64,000 bases of DNA from Athripsodes cinereus (GCA_947579605.1 OX388305.1:29153542-29217541), one strand, 5' to 3'; shown: positions 11,961-24,963, numbered from the stretch's first letter. Notes: a model not told the origin generated them from the letters alone. Translations and numbers: made by a program.

Positions 11961-13190
11961 CGCTGGATGCTTTGCTTTTTATTTTGTTTCAAATGAAAAC
12001 AGCATCACTCCATACATGCATCCATACACATCATTATTATAGAGAACAGAGGTGATGGGAGCTAAAGTTTATTCGCACTAAAAATCTCATTCATTCACGA
12101 GTGTACGAAGCAACGAATAGATATTTACTCATTAATATTATTCTTATCTATTTCACTCGATATACTTTATTTTACTCATTTACAAAACTATGCAATCGTT
12201 TACATTATTTGTTGCAAGGAAATTTTATTACTTTTACTTACAAAACGGTTACTTTTACTAGTATACCTAACAAATCATTTTGTCACACTTACATAAAGTG
12301 CATTTTAGAAAAAGGTAAAAAACAAATATTACATTAAAATTTATTATTCAAAACAGCCTTATTATTAATAGGATAGTATTATTTTGTATATAGGCTGCAA
12401 AAAACAAAAAATTGAAACAAAATTTAAATTATTTCTTAAAACAAGTTTTTTTTTAATCATTGTGAAAATCATTAGGTACTGTAAGCTATCAAAAACCATA
12501 ATATCTATTATTCAAACAAATTCTAGAATTTCAAACCTTAAAATGTTGTAATTTTATTTTTTTGTAACCATTAAGCATCTTGCATTAACTATATAATAAT
12601 TTCTTGACTTATTGATTTCAGATAATCACTCGTTAATGGTGGACGTTCCACCGAAATCGCGATAAGGAAAAACTCATAATATAATAATCAATCACATAGT
12701 AAAGTTACTCTAAAAAATTATCAATATAATATCAACAGCTAAGTATTCACAAATAATTTGATTTTATATAGAAATTATTATTTTCTTACACGTTTTATGG
12801 AAACACAATAATGTCATGTCTTTTGATTGTTTTGACTTGTATAAATATTATTATTAACATGTCATGTTACTACAAATATTTAAATTATATAGGTAAATAT
12901 GAATAGTTTGTCATGTGTATATAAATATTGGTTTAATGAACTTCAAAAACGTCATAATTGTAGTGTTAGTACAGTGTACACGTGTAAGAGTTAACTTGGT
13001 TACTTACACACGTTCATGTGTCGCCAACACTGCTAATCAATAATATTTTTTGTTAATTGAATGACAATTTTTATTACTTTAGTTTCAAGATCGGTGAAAC
13101 TAATGAAAATATTTTACTTTAATTCTCAAATCAACAGTGTACCTGTTTCAACAGTTTCTTTGCTAAAATTATTATCTATAATATTATGGG
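11961..13190. other. AT-rich stretch with nothing recognised
   Basis: The frame at 12101-12337 is AT-rich and not gene-like. No repeat family was noticed. Confidence 0.5.
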
Positions 13191-13345
13191 CCTATGACAA
13201 CCTTATGGGCTTTTAATATAATACAAATTGTTATAATGTGTACACTTATAGGGCAAAAAATTGATGACTTCTTTGACTATGTATATTGTTTGTTATTATG
13301 TATATATGTTGTCTGCAGTGTTGATGCTTAATAAATAAATGAATA
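13191..13345 (+). repeat. Dispersed repeat R, uninterrupted copy
   Basis: gacaaccttatgggctt, then tgtacacttatagggc, then tattgtttgttattatgta. These blocks reappear in the same order at 31.53-31.74 kb, where a LINE fragment interrupts them. The copy here ends in ttaataaataaatg, so it may be a LINE or SINE 3' end. Confidence 0.65.
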
Positions 13346-13715
13346 TGAAATATATTAGGTATTTAGAAAATATTTTATTGTCTAAAGCCATGTTTTGCTC
13401 AATTTAGCGACGCTGACTCATATTATGTCCTTATTAACTTTTTAACAAATTATATGGAGGAAATAGACAACTTCCAAGGAGAGCAACCTTGTGTAAACTA
13501 TCAGCGATATTCCTAAACCATTTATAGGTATAGTACCTACGCACCTACGCCTAGTAGTGAATGAGAATAATTGTGATTGAGAACGTAGAGTCTCGGACTT
13601 CTACCCACTACCGACTTACTCCACCTTCATGATACAAGCATTTTTCTTTTTGTGAGGGTGTCTGATGTGTATTTGGGTGTATTCCAAATGCAGATTCATC
13701 TCTAAAATAAAGAAA

Positions 13716-13753
13716 TACTGCCTCAGAACAGACTCAAGTCTAGTGAGGCAGTA
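13716..13753. repeat. Nested perfect hairpin
   Basis: Outer arms tactgcctca and tgaggcagta are perfect over 10 bp. Inner arms are agact and agtct with a 2-nt loop. Total 38 nt. An A-rich run follows at 13858-13900. Confidence 0.7.
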
Positions 13754-13974
13754 AATTCCATTTTTCTATTGTCAAAAGAATGTGTTTAAGATATGATGTT
13801 TAGTTAGTAGAAAATTATTTTTTTGTAGTAGTTAGTTGTTTTATTGTTATATTTATGGAAAATAAAAAAAAATAAAAAAAAAAAATAAAAAATAAACTGA
13901 TATTAGACAGGAAAATCAAATCTTAAATAAGTGCCTATATTTAATAGAAATCATCACATTTTTCCCACAGATAG

Positions 13975-14028
13975 TGTAGCCAGTGGACCAAATGCATGCA
14001 ATAAGCATGCAAGTCGTCTTCTATGTGA
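13975..14028 (-). repeat. Family X repeat, short fragment
   Basis: gtagccagtggacca, then atgcaataagcatgcaagtc, the reverse of the family's ttgcatg...catgc...gctggctac block. Confidence 0.6.
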
Positions 14029-16104
14029 CTAAATACTTTGTAATTATAGAAAATGCCATATAAACTATTTTATAAGATGACCTTATAAGTACATATTTTA
14101 TTTCAATTTTATAACACAGGTAGGTTCTAATGAGCATAGTTTTAAAAAATGTAACCAAAGGACAAAAATAATTTTAAAAACATGATCCCTTATGCAAAAT
14201 GCCTTAAGGGTCATGTTCCATATTATATGTGATTTTATGCGTAATATATTATTTAATATACAAATAATGTTCCCTGCTGAATGATGCGCAAAACATAACG
14301 AGTAATCTGGCAGTTGCACACCTGGTCTCCCTCCAAATATACAAAAAAATAAGCAAGCATCCAATGTAAATACAACGGGAGATTAAAATATCACTACACT
14401 CTTAAATTCAATTTGTCATGAAAGAACTTATTTCTCAAATCTCTAAAAAAAATTAACCCAATATATTGTAGGTGTGTCTGTTCTAGAGACATTTGCACAG
14501 GAAAGTCATATATTTTCTGTAAAAACTTGAACTGATTGATCTTGTTCTAGGTAATAAAACTGCGTAGGTATATACGAAATTATATTACCGAAGTGTTTTG
14601 ATATTTTTTTCTTCGATAGTAGGTCCATAATACGCACAAGAAAAATAATAATCTTGTTTGTAATATTTAAATTAGGTACCTATATACAGACATTATTTAC
14701 ATGTATGAACATTTGTATGAAATGAAATTGTTCATCGCACCTCAATATACCTATATACATTATTATATACCCACCTGTAGATACGCACATTCATTTTTTT
14801 AAGTGGTAACAAATTCTAATAATCTCCCTAGAAAAATCCTCAAGTTCTGTGTTTTTAATATCACAATATTTCTGCGGTGATGGCGTCTAGGTACCACATC
14901 TCAAAACGGATATAGTTTGTTAGATCACAACATGAAATTAACAGCCAGGTCATTTCCTACGTGGCGTTTAAAATATAGGATAGTGTGCCTATTCGCTGAA
15001 TTTGAGATTCAATATTAAATTTATTGTAAATTTATTATATAATTGTACATTTCTCATAAATTGACTTTTTCTGGACGTACCCACTGCATCAAAAGACATT
15101 TTAAATGACGACTTTGTTAAAGACGAACGTATAATAGTACACAGTAAATAATGCGTAAATAAAAACCAAAGAAAAAATAGTACCTACCTACCACACAACA
15201 TCGTGACAACTATCATACTATTTGAGTGTGTGTGTGAGTGTTCTCATTCAGTAGCAAGATTATGTTTTGGTTGTATGTATCTTTTATGACACCAAATTAT
15301 TAGTGTACAGTAGCTAGATAGATACGCTATCAACCTTCAAGTACTACCCAACTGTTATCTTGTAACATACGAATTGCCGAAGGTAGAGGTAGATGTATGT
15401 ATGGTAAATCTCCAATGTATGTAGGTGCATATTGGATATTATGGTACCTACACACAGCAGCTTCCAACACTACACAGCAGGATGCATGCTGTTAAAATAT
15501 AAAATAATATTATATATGGGGTCAGAGATACCTACGATACAGGGCAGACATTCATTCGGAGAATGTCTATTAGATACCTATAATAGGAACATAGGTAAGG
15601 TACTTACTATATAGTATGAGTCTAAGAATAGATATAATTCATAAGGGCGTACCATTACTTAGTAACTATTATAATTTCATATCATATCTGTTGTACAGGT
15701 ATGTAGGTACACTGATATTATAAATGGATAAGATAGAAGATATTGAAAAACAGCGATAAAATCGCACTACGTTCATGAAATATTTGTAATAACATTTAAC
15801 CGATGTACAGTTGATGATTCCAACTTATTTCTTCCACAAGATTGCTGCATACAGTTTTTACATAGAAAATATTATTAAGCTCTTTTTTGAGAGTCTGCTA
15901 TACAAACCCACTGATGTGAAAAGTTTATATTTTAACTTTTATAAAATCGATTATTAAAACAATTTTATAGTGCCTGTCTATATATACATACAGTTTAAAT
16001 ATAATTAACAAAAAACAAACTAGTGAGGATTTCTACATTACCCAAATGTGCTGTAGGTATATATAAACACACAAAACTAAATAAAGATATTTTACATCCT
16101 AAAC
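14029..16104. other. Stretch with nothing recognised
   Basis: The minus-strand frame at 14098-14364 (88 codons) has no family resemblance. An imperfect hairpin (atgatccctta with ttaagggtcat) lies near 14181-14214. Confidence 0.45.
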
Positions 16105-16225
16105 TCATCGATAAGGTATGCCACCCATCCTTAATGACTTAATTTTGGCACGGAAAGGATAGCTTGCATGTTTATTACATGCAGCTGGTCTGCTGCCTTT
16201 CCTACTTGTGGGCTATGTCTTGATG
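16105..16225 (+). repeat. Family X repeat, 3' two thirds
   Basis: Contains gtatgccacccatccttaat, ttggcacggaaaggatagct, the tgcatgtttattacatgca hairpin, then ctggtctgctg, and ends gctatgtcttgatggtatag. Confidence 0.8.
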
Positions 16226-16285
16226 GTATAGTGCAAAACTAAATCTGCAACAAACACACAAAAAAGAAACAACAACTATTTACAG

Positions 16286-16330
16286 CATTATTTATTTATT
16301 TATTTACCAAATAAACGGCTTATGCTTTTT
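16286..16330 (-). mobile_element. LINE 3' terminus, GGC-hairpin tail type
   Basis: Minus strand reads aaagcataagccgtttattt, then a gtaaataaataaataa tail. It belongs with the 20.69, 21.65 and 23.80 kb ends, which share a hairpin followed by GTTTATTG-like sequence and AAATAAATA. Confidence 0.6.
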
Positions 16331-18234
16331 ACAAAAATAAAAATTATAATGCAAAACATAAAATACATATTTCACATCCAATTAAAATAGGCTAATAAAA
16401 AAAAACTTAATAATAAAATAAGACTATACATATTGCCAATCTTAAAAAAAATACATATACTTAACAATATAAGTAACAGTGTATACAAATAATAATAAAA
16501 AATATATAATAATTCCATGATTAACAAAAAAAAAACAAAGATATGATGTGCATATAGATATCACTAGTAAGCTATTGTAGATGCCTAATAAAACAAAAAA
16601 CTATATCACATTAAAATCAATATGAAAATTTGTTTAGAATAATTACACCCATTATTCATTAAAAAAAAAACAATTCAATTCAGTGATAACAATATAACAC
16701 AAACAAAACGGCACATTTCACGGTATAGTTACGTCATAAAGTACGAAGGTATTTACTGTCAATTTTATTCTATTTATTTTTTATGTTTATATAATAATAA
16801 TAATAGAATAAGCCTCCTGATTCCATTAGGTCAAGGTCAAGTTGAGAGCCAGCCCGTATTATGTGTTATAGAGGATCATTGTTGTCAATCGTACAATGAA
16901 TGAATAATAATACATACATACAAACATAATGTATTGTGTGAAAAAGTAGTATTGTTGAGTACAATACATCTATAAATTATTATAATAATAATAATCATAT
17001 AATTCGGATGTGTATCAGAATGTACCTACATACATATGTACATATGAACCAATACAATATTTACTAACTCACTATGTTGTATTGTATTACATCTGTCTCT
17101 ACACTTTGCACCGACTACACTGTCTCCTTACTATAAACAAAATGTAGAATATTAAGCGATACACAATACTAGCTTTGTACCAACTCCGTTTTGATTAAGA
17201 TAATTGATTAATGAATTTGAAAATGGCATGTGACGAAATTAAAATTGCAGTGTTTTAATAAAGCATGGAGGATGACATATTCCCATATTGTGAATGCTTC
17301 AAACGTATGTAAGTTACATTGTATTAGGTACTTCAAGGTATTTTTATAGCATAATTTTTATGTTGTTTACCCAGGAATACGCAAAAATTTTGAAAGATAT
17401 TATTAATTTCATGTGAACCCGAGATCACTCAGAAAATAATGTCATATTAAACTCATTTACGAATCCATTACGTCATTATTTTTAAAATCTTCTACATGGC
17501 TTAAAATGTCTTGTGATTTAAAAAGACCTAAAGCGTTATTATCCATGAACACAGTTAATGGATGTCAGTTTTGATACAAAGAATTAACTTCTCTACCTAT
17601 TGTCAAGTAAATGCAACTACATAATATACCTGATAAACATAGGTACCTACAGATATACAAACGAACTCCAATATTTATTCATTTACACTGTATATTTACA
17701 AATGGGCAATACACTCAATACTCCGTATTTATTGAATGAATTAGATACGCAAATTTTATATTTAATATTATTGTTGCTATTATTCTCATATAAATAAAAG
17801 TTATTTAATTCTAGGGTAAATATGAGAATAATGATAAGTCATTATATTAAACAGATTTAATTTAGGTAATGATGTGGGTTTTTGTAAATAGCTATTTCGA
17901 AATGGATTCCTTTTTGGATAAAAATCAAAAATTGCTCAAATCGTATATGGATAGTTGAATATCAAAACACTTTGTTCAAATATCCTAATTAAATTACTGA
18001 CTGCGTATGTTTTCATATCTTTGAATACATACATTTTCAAATTGTTCATCAACTGCGATCCATATGCCTTTATAGTAACAATTAAAAATAGATTTATGTA
18101 TGATAAAATAATACGATGATTATGCATGCTTTTGTTAAAAATAAAATTATTTTATAACTGTGTACATAATTATATTCAAACGTATATAAGAGGTAGGTAA
18201 AAAAGATGCCGTGATGATGGTATAGTAAAAAAGA
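16331..18234. other. Stretch with nothing recognised
   Basis: A and AT runs (16380-16520, 16790-16805) and no supported gene. Frames at 17600-17797 and 17936-18127 are AT-rich noise. Confidence 0.5.
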
Positions 18235-18640
18235 TTCACTGAGAAGAATGGTTGGTAAAACGTTACGAGATAGAGTGAAGAATGAGGATATCAGGAGAAT
18301 GAGCGGATGCAAGAAGAGTGTTGTGGACAGAATGCGCGTGAATAAACTACGGTGGTTTTGGACACGTTGAACGAATGAACGATGAAAGGATGACGAAGAG
18401 GATGTATTTATCTGAAAGAAAGGGTGTGAGGAAGCGCGGACGTCCAAGAACCACGTGGCTTGATCACGTGGACCAAATTCTTAAGGACGGACGCGTGTTG
18501 AGTAAGAGAAATGCGCGTGCATTTATGAGAAACTAGATGAATGTAGAGGAAGCGAAAGAAGTGTGTAAGGATAGATCTATATGGCGTTACGTTCTCTCTG
18601 CCTATCCCTCCTGGGACATGGCGTGAGGGTATAGTATAAA
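18235..18640 (+). pseudogene. RTE-like LINE family F3 relic (subfamily b), C-terminal RT
   Basis: This is the longest copy of F3. Conceptual translation runs RRMVGKTLRDRVKNEDIRRM, MRVNKLRWFGHVERM, then KRGRPRTTWLDHVDQIL and KEVCKDRSIWRYVLSAYPS. This is the thumb and C-terminal region common to RTE-type non-LTR retrotransposons. There is one extra base in the ttttgg run at about 18356 (frame lost after RWF) and a premature TAG at 18532 after FMRN. The reverse transcriptase palm is absent, so the copy is 5'-truncated and dead. A minus-strand frame across it is an artefact. Confidence 0.88.
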
Positions 18641-19590
18641 TGTAAAGAATTATAAATTAATTAACTAAAGGGCGTAACTACCTACATTATGCAAATTTTC
18701 ATATCCGCATTATGCATAATAACAACTCAATCGGAAATTAAACTAGAACATTAAACTACTAGAATAATTAATAATAGTTATATAATAGAAAAAATACTTT
18801 TACACATTTAGGTAGGTTCTTTCATATTGTTAGTTTACCTAAAATTCGTATGTAATTTTGATTCTCATAATACATCATGTGTTTTTGTAGATATATATTA
18901 TATAATAGATGTGTGTTATAAGTACCTACCTATGTGTAGTGTGGTATAGTTATGTTGTATTGTATATCAGAAATCGATTATGAACTTGCTTCAGATCCCC
19001 TCACACTCCTTCCCTCACACTTCACGCACTCTTGCATGTTTGACCCGCGAGGCTAGGGTGACCAAACATTAAAAAAACTAATAAAAATCAAATTTATACT
19101 AGATATTTCGACTAAATCAAAAGAATGACTGAATGTTTTTTTTAGATACTTTTCATTTCAAACTTTACAAAACCAGGAAATAATTTCGAATACTGCTCCA
19201 CTTTACTTGCAACGTATCGTTAAACAGACGAACTATAAATAATTGAATATGGTGTAGTTTACAAGTTTTCGATTCATACTAAATACGTTGAAAAGCATTT
19301 CATTCAAATATCAAATGTTCACAACTTTGTTAAAAAATTAGAACGCTAACTAAATTAAAATAGTCCCCTAAGAAATATACACAATCAAGTTGTTTTATAT
19401 AAAAATATGATTGTATCTAGCGTTTTTATATAACATGTAATAGACTCACGCCGAGGATCCATTAATAAATAATAAATAAATAAAAAACTTTCAAGGCTAC
19501 CACAAATTTTGTAATCAAAAAGGTCTGTGTTAAAAATATCGTATATTTAAGAACATGCTAATGTACGTATATATGTACATATATATGTAA
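18641..19590. other. Stretch with nothing recognised
   Basis: AT-rich, with TACCTACC motifs near 18920. No gene or repeat could be supported. Confidence 0.5.
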
Positions 19591-20225
19591 GTCAAGAACA
19601 TAAGGAAAAATATATCAACCGACGGAGCTAAAACCATAATTAACTCATTCGTCGTATCACGATTGGATTACTGCAATGGCATCCTCGCAAATCTTCCGCA
19701 ATATCAACTCCAGAGGATTCAGTCCGTTTTTAACGCGGCTGCACGTTTCATTTACCAACTAAATCGCTCTGCACACATATCTGCCACCCTTCAATCTCTT
19801 CACTGGCTCAGATGTCCGGAGAGAGTTGAATTTAAAGTGTGTTTGACAGTATTTAAGGCACTTCATGCTATGGCCCCAGAATATATCATGGAACTCTGTG
19901 GTAGACAGGCGTTAAGTCATAGACAGACAACACTTAGGTCTTGTCAAGATATTACAACTAAATTGGAGGTGACCAGTACTGTATCGAAACCAGTGTACGT
20001 GGAGCGTGTTTTTGCAATATCGGCACCTGTAGTCTGGAACAGGCTTCCACAAATGATCAGAGAAACGCAGGACATATCTCGTTTCAAGAACCAACTGAAG
20101 ACTTATCTATTCAAGAAATCTCACGGAATAATCCAAGCACAACCTTAGTTAGCAAAGAGCGCCCTTGAGGTAGATTTTTTTTTTCACAAAACGGCGCTTT
20201 ACAAATCATCCAAATAATAATAATA
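19591..20225 (+). mobile_element. CR1/L2-like LINE, C-terminal RT and 3' tail
   Basis: The frame is open from 19591 to the TAG at 20146-20148, with no ATG needed because the copy is 5'-truncated. It starts ISTDGAKTIINSFVVSRLDY and continues LDYCNGILANLP, LQRIQSVFNAAARFI, LHWLRCPERVEFKVCLTVFK, ALHAMAPEYI and SAPVVWNRLPQMIRE, and ends FKNQLKTYLFKK. These are the post-palm and C-terminal signatures of CR1/L2/Rex-type non-LTR reverse transcriptases. The YADD motif lies upstream of the break and is absent. After the stop come cgcccttgaggtaga and aaacggcg and an (AAT)n tail near 20215-20225. The frame has no nonsense codon over 185 codons, so the insertion is fairly young, but it cannot encode an enzyme. 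Confidence 0.92.
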
Positions 20226-20470
20226 AGTCCATTACAAGTAACAGAAAATTGAATACACTTTATGCAAACGAGCATTCGTTGACCTTATTCTAGGATACAG
20301 TAAAAATATATGTATGTACTTACCTACCTATGTCTACTTTATTTACACTCTAACAAAATAATAAATGTAATTTATACATCTGATGGAGTACACCTGTAAT
20401 TGATTTGTTATTCTCAAAATATACTACTATTACTTACTCTATGATTTTTCTTGTGAAATGATAGGGTGCA

Positions 20471-20735
20471 ATGCGTGTATTTCTGGGTTATTTTTCTTTC
20501 TTCTCTATTTCCTTTATTTTAGTGTTTTCTTACTTGTTCAATGTTTATTATTTATTATTGTGTTGGATTTTGTTAACTTTAATCCTTATTTTCCAATTAT
20601 TAAGTTATAGGTTTTTTAGTTGTATGTTGTTTTTACATTTTTTGTATTTTTCTATTTAGATGTAAAATGTATGATTTTTGTTAAAGGCTTATAGCCGTTT
20701 ATTGTGTAAAATAAAATAAAATAAAATAAAAAAAT
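20471..20735 (+). mobile_element. LINE 3' untranslated end, GGC-hairpin tail type
   Basis: A strongly T-rich plus strand (20471-20660) is followed by a hairpin ggct-tat-agcc at 20686-20696, then gtttattgtgt and a tail of (AAAAT)n. The hydrophobic 62-codon frame inside is a by-product of the T-richness. Confidence 0.65.
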
Positions 20736-20814
20736 ATACCTATCTCATTTTGAGATTTGCTTTCACATTATTACCTATAGATATGCATATCTCAAAAAGA
20801 GATAGATAGGTATA
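20735..20814. repeat. Imperfect 24-nt-arm hairpin
   Basis: tatacctatct (20735-20745) pairs with agataggtata (20804-20814). cattttgagat pairs with atctcaaaaag (20789-20799), leaving a 4-nt bulge and a loop of about 32 nt. Confidence 0.6.
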
Positions 20815-21600
20815 TCTTTCTTCTGCGAGAAGAGGTACGAAAATATTTAAAACATAATATTACGTAGTTTGATTACATTTTCACATACCTACCTACGAGA
20901 TCACGAGTAAACCAGTGGATGACATACGAGTATGATCATAGAAAAACATTTCCGTGTCTACTATTCTGTAATATGAGCTAGTAATGTTTACTTAAAGTTA
21001 GTAATATTATCTAATATTCTTACGAGTAGTTGTAGATATTTATTTTTATTCCCTACGTACTGAGTGAATGGTCACAGTAAAACTGTTGGCTTCTTCTTTT
21101 AGTAGTTCACCCCGTGATTCAGCCGGTTCTATTGTTACATCGGAACCCTCCGTACAATATTATGAGGCAGAGTATTAATACCGTCCTCTACCTACCTACC
21201 AACAAAACAAACTACCAGTAGGTATACCTAGTTACACAACACTTAGAATAAATACGCTTTTCCTTAGCTAAAGTCTTACCTTAATATCATATTGTGTTTA
21301 TCGTGAATTACAAAAAATATTTGTACAGAAAATATTGTTGACATTCTCTTTTTATTAGGTGTATTCCATCACATTTATCAGAAAATATGTGTAAAAAAAT
21401 CACGTTTGAAATTCAGAACTGAGGTATGCCACCTTTCTCGAATACAGTTATTTTTGTTAGTGACTGTATGTTCTTTGCAACTGCAAGCATTACGCTGTTT
21501 TCACTATCTACTTATTGCAAGATCACCGTGCGATAGAATTATATCTATTGATGATAATGATAATTACGGGAGACTTTCTTTTAGGGCCGTTTAATATTCT
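20815..21600. other. Stretch with nothing recognised
   Basis: Contains TACCTACC motifs at 20887 and 21189. No supported gene. Confidence 0.5.
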
Positions 21601-21692
21601 TTAAATTATCTCGTATGTGATATTTTAAAGTTTATCTGTATACTTATAAAGGCAATTGCCGTATATTGTATTTAAATAAATTAAATAAATAA
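21601..21692 (+). mobile_element. LINE 3' terminus, GGC-hairpin tail type
   Basis: Hairpin ggc-aatt-gcc (21651-21660), then gtatattgtatttaaataaa and further AAATAAATAAAT. It occupies the same position as the 20.69 kb end, with a different stem. Confidence 0.65.
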
Positions 21693-23344
21693 ATCTCAAG
21701 GGCGCTAGCAAATAGTAGAGTCTTTAACTTCCTTCTAATTCTAGCGGCATATTGGTTGTTCCCCAGTGGCATTGGTAAGCTGGCTTTTATAAGACACACA
21801 ATGACTTACAAAAAAGAGTAAGTATTTTTCCTATTCCAGGTTTTCACAAGCAGTATTATTTTCAACATGACGTTCTTTAATGTTATGTACCATATTTAAT
21901 ATTATAATTATAACTAATAACTTTAACATCACAGAGAATTATGTATTTACCAAGTCATGGCTACAAATTACTTCCGATCGTTAGCTCCACGATATCGTAA
22001 GTTATGTAAATTTATAATTACTCTAGTGCCCTTCAGACTACTACCGCTACTAATAGTGTAGTTGGTAGTTACAGACTTCTGTAAGGGTTTGGAATATTAC
22101 TCGTATAATATTTACTTTGTAAAGTAGGTAAAATACTAACCCACCGTTAACACCATTACCTTTCAATACCAATAAGTTGAAGACATAACAATCATATTTA
22201 AATAAATTCATTACCAAAACCACTTTGTTATACACTTTTAGTAATGCGAAAGGAACTTTCTACAAATAGGGTTATCAACTAATTGAGAATGTAATATAAC
22301 TACCAACTAAGTTGCAATTTAGAACAACTTTAATTTAAGTGCCTCATCACCAACTGTACCATTATAATATCCGTGAAAGCTTTTGAAGATCGCACGTGTA
22401 ACAAAATTATTATGATGAACGAATAAACCTATAATTTTATACAAGTGATCAGGGAAATAAAAATTAGATTTGAAATAATACCTTAATAATTCAATCGTAT
22501 TTTATTTTAACCACAATTTTACAGTTAAATTCTAATAACTAAAATAAACATTTTTTCACGTTCTTATACAATAAATTCTCAGATTTATGACAAATTCATA
22601 TCAGACATTTTAATATTTCGTGAATGATTTTAGACTGACATTAAAAAATTATAGTATAATTTTCATTTATATAACACCTACCTTTATTCGACTAACTTTT
22701 AAGTTATATAAACAGGAATTATTATATAAGGTATTCAAGGGTAGTTTATAAATTTAGTATCGCTTTTATCACCTTCAAGGTTAGAAATATTACGATCATA
22801 ATTATTATACCATCAACAGATTACCTACCGATGGAATCTTACAAATTCTTTATAGTGAAACAACGCAAATACTAGTTTACGTAACCGAAATTTTGATACA
22901 AAATAGCGTCAAAACAGAAATATTATCAATTATATAATTTTATAGAATTATTCTGTCAACTTCAATTTTCCATGTTGATAAAAATGTTATGTTTACATAA
23001 TCCCTAAAATCTTATGATTACATGATTACGAAAAATAAGTGAACAATTAAGTGTATATCGGTAGGTACATGTTTGTTTGTAGTCGTTCCGAAGTTGAATA
23101 ACTTTTTTGTTGGTTTTATTTCTACCTTTAGGGTTTATGTTTGTGTGTTCACCTTTCTGTTTTTTATGTTGCATAATGTTCTAATTATAATGATTATTGA
23201 CTTCTCTACATTGCAAATACCTAGTAAGTTCCTATATTCATCTCGGTTTACCTATTGTATGTTATTACGCAGACTAATGTAATAAAATTGGACTAAATTT
23301 TTACACAAAATTTCGAAAGTATTGCAATAGAGGGATGATTTTTT
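21693..23344. other. Stretch with nothing recognised
   Basis: No repeat family noticed. Frames at 22050-22235 and 23073-23282 are hydrophobic AT-rich noise. Confidence 0.5.
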
Positions 23345-23522
23345 TTTTTTTTAAAAAAAGATATATCTGGGTTTTGTTATAAACCCAAATACAACCTTAT
23401 ACACCTTTCACACTAAGCTAAAAGCTTGTGCCGTGAAAGGGGAGTTTGCCGGCACCTGGGATCGAACCACGGACCCCTTGTTCTGAAGGCCGGGACTTTA
23501 CCCCCAGGCTACCGACGAACTC
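23345..23522 (-). mobile_element. tRNA-derived SINE C, near full length
   Basis: Minus strand: a tRNA-like head with A box tagcctgggggt (23500-23511) and a perfect B box ggttcgatccc (23458-23468). A tRNA-unrelated body follows with the tgggttt/aaaccca hairpin, then an A-rich tail (oligo-T on the plus strand at 23338-23353). The boxes are the RNA polymerase III internal promoter. A fragment of the same family lies at 8.32-8.43 kb. Not a working tRNA: no cloverleaf could be built from the acceptor region. Confidence 0.88.
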
Positions 23523-23845
23523 AAATTTATATACTTTCATGAGACAATTTATATGCTGCATTGCACATACATCGTGTATTGAGTATATTTTTTATTTTAC
23601 AACATATCATTTTTTTATTTCCTCTACTGTTCTAGTGTTTTCATATATATATGACAAGGTCTTCCTGCTGTGTGTGTTTTTATTTTTTTATATATGTTTG
23701 TATGTTGTATTTCTTTAAATGTAAATCCAATGTCTACATGTGATTTGATATCTATGATTGTGGATCTTTTAATATTTTTTTTAATGTATATAAAAGCTTA
23801 TTAATAGCTGTTAACGAATGGTTAAATAAATAAATAAATCATGTT
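23523..23845 (+). mobile_element. LINE 3' untranslated end, GGC-hairpin tail type (diverged)
   Basis: T-rich plus strand, then agct (23795-23798) pairing with agct (23806-23809), then gttaacgaatggttaaataa and AAATAAATAAAT. It fits the same 3'-end architecture as the 20.7 and 21.65 kb copies, though more diverged. Confidence 0.5.
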
Positions 23846-24654
23846 GTATGCACACGAGTAGAATTCCATAATTACGTAAATTGAAACGAGTGTTTTTTTT
23901 TACTACAAATTATGGATCAATGTGAAAAAATTAAAGTGCTCCTACGTACCTAATGCCATCAAGTACCTACGCACAAAAACACTGATTCAAATAATCTAAG
24001 AAAGCTAGTTGTAAATAGAAAAAGGATAAACAAATAAAAGAGAGAGTCTAATTTATTCCAACAGTTCAAGAAGACAGACGAAATAATAACAAATAAATAC
24101 ACATTATATATGTAAGGACGTAGGTATTACGATTAAGATGTAGAATAGAAAGAAGAAAACAAACACACATTTTCTCCTTATTATTATTATTATGCAGACA
24201 GACGGGCAGGTTGTCTTACAGAGTTGTATAGAGCACAAGTAATTATTCGGTTAGTTAACAATAAAATAAAACTGATCCCGAGTACACCAGACTTCCTGGA
24301 ACCTGCAACGTTCGCTGAAAAATATAAACCGCAATCGAAATTCAACCGCAAAGAATAAACGTAGTCATTAAAATAATAATATGTAGCAAAATTAATTAAC
24401 CAAAATAAATGCATTTTTCAGAAAGATAATGTACATTTAAATGCAATTCGTATGTTTTTTTTTATAAAAAAAATGTTTGATCATGGAAAATTGTCACAGA
24501 ATAGGGAAATTAACTCGCCTTAGAAATAATGCTAAATATAAGGTGGTCAAAAATATTTCAAATTCTTACAACATGTTGAAAATTAGGCGACAGCTACAAT
24601 GGAAGGGAGGGGGTTAGAATTTCTTATTTAAATCAAATTTTTAAATCATTAACA
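23846..24654. other. Stretch with nothing recognised
   Basis: The minus-strand frame at 24190-24414 is unrecognised. (ATT)n occurs at 24178-24193. Confidence 0.45.
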
Positions 24655-24963
24655 GTGAGGCTCTCAAAGTGGAATCAGTACTCCTGCATATAGAGAGGTC
24701 GCAGTTGCGATTACTGGGTCATGTTCTTTGCATGCCATGCTGTAGGAGAGGGCAGAAGACCGGTGGGCCGCCCTAGAAGAAGCTGGCAAGGGCAGGTGTC
24801 GAACTCGTATGTTGAAAGGCTTGGTTTGGAGTGGCTAGAGGTACTGGAAGCAGCGGTGAACAGGTATCTCTGGCGGAGGTACCTAGACGCAATGGGCCCC
24901 TGGAGAAAATCCTGGCAAACGCTCTTGCCAAACACTATGAATGGGAGAATGCATGTCATTTAA
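24655..24963 (+). pseudogene. LINE family F2 relic, C-terminal RT
   Basis: The most complete F2 copy. One frame gives LKVESVLLHIERSQLRLLGH and VLCMP. After a frameshift near 24740, another gives GEGRRPVGRPRRSWQGQVSN, YVERLGLEWLEVLEAAV and YLDAMGPW. The IERSQLR-GHV-GRPR order is the standard C-terminal region of several non-LTR retrotransposons. No catalytic palm is left. Clade uncertain. Confidence 0.85.

Noticed and set aside
18094..18447. 117-codon minus-strand frame, Ser/His-rich
   Set aside because: It lies antisense to the F3 LINE relic, whose sense translation has family motifs.
23850..23900. Possible fourth foldback retroposon (gtagaattccataatt)
   Set aside because: Only about 14 bases match the head. 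There is no cactgtgtc block, no arms and no target duplication.
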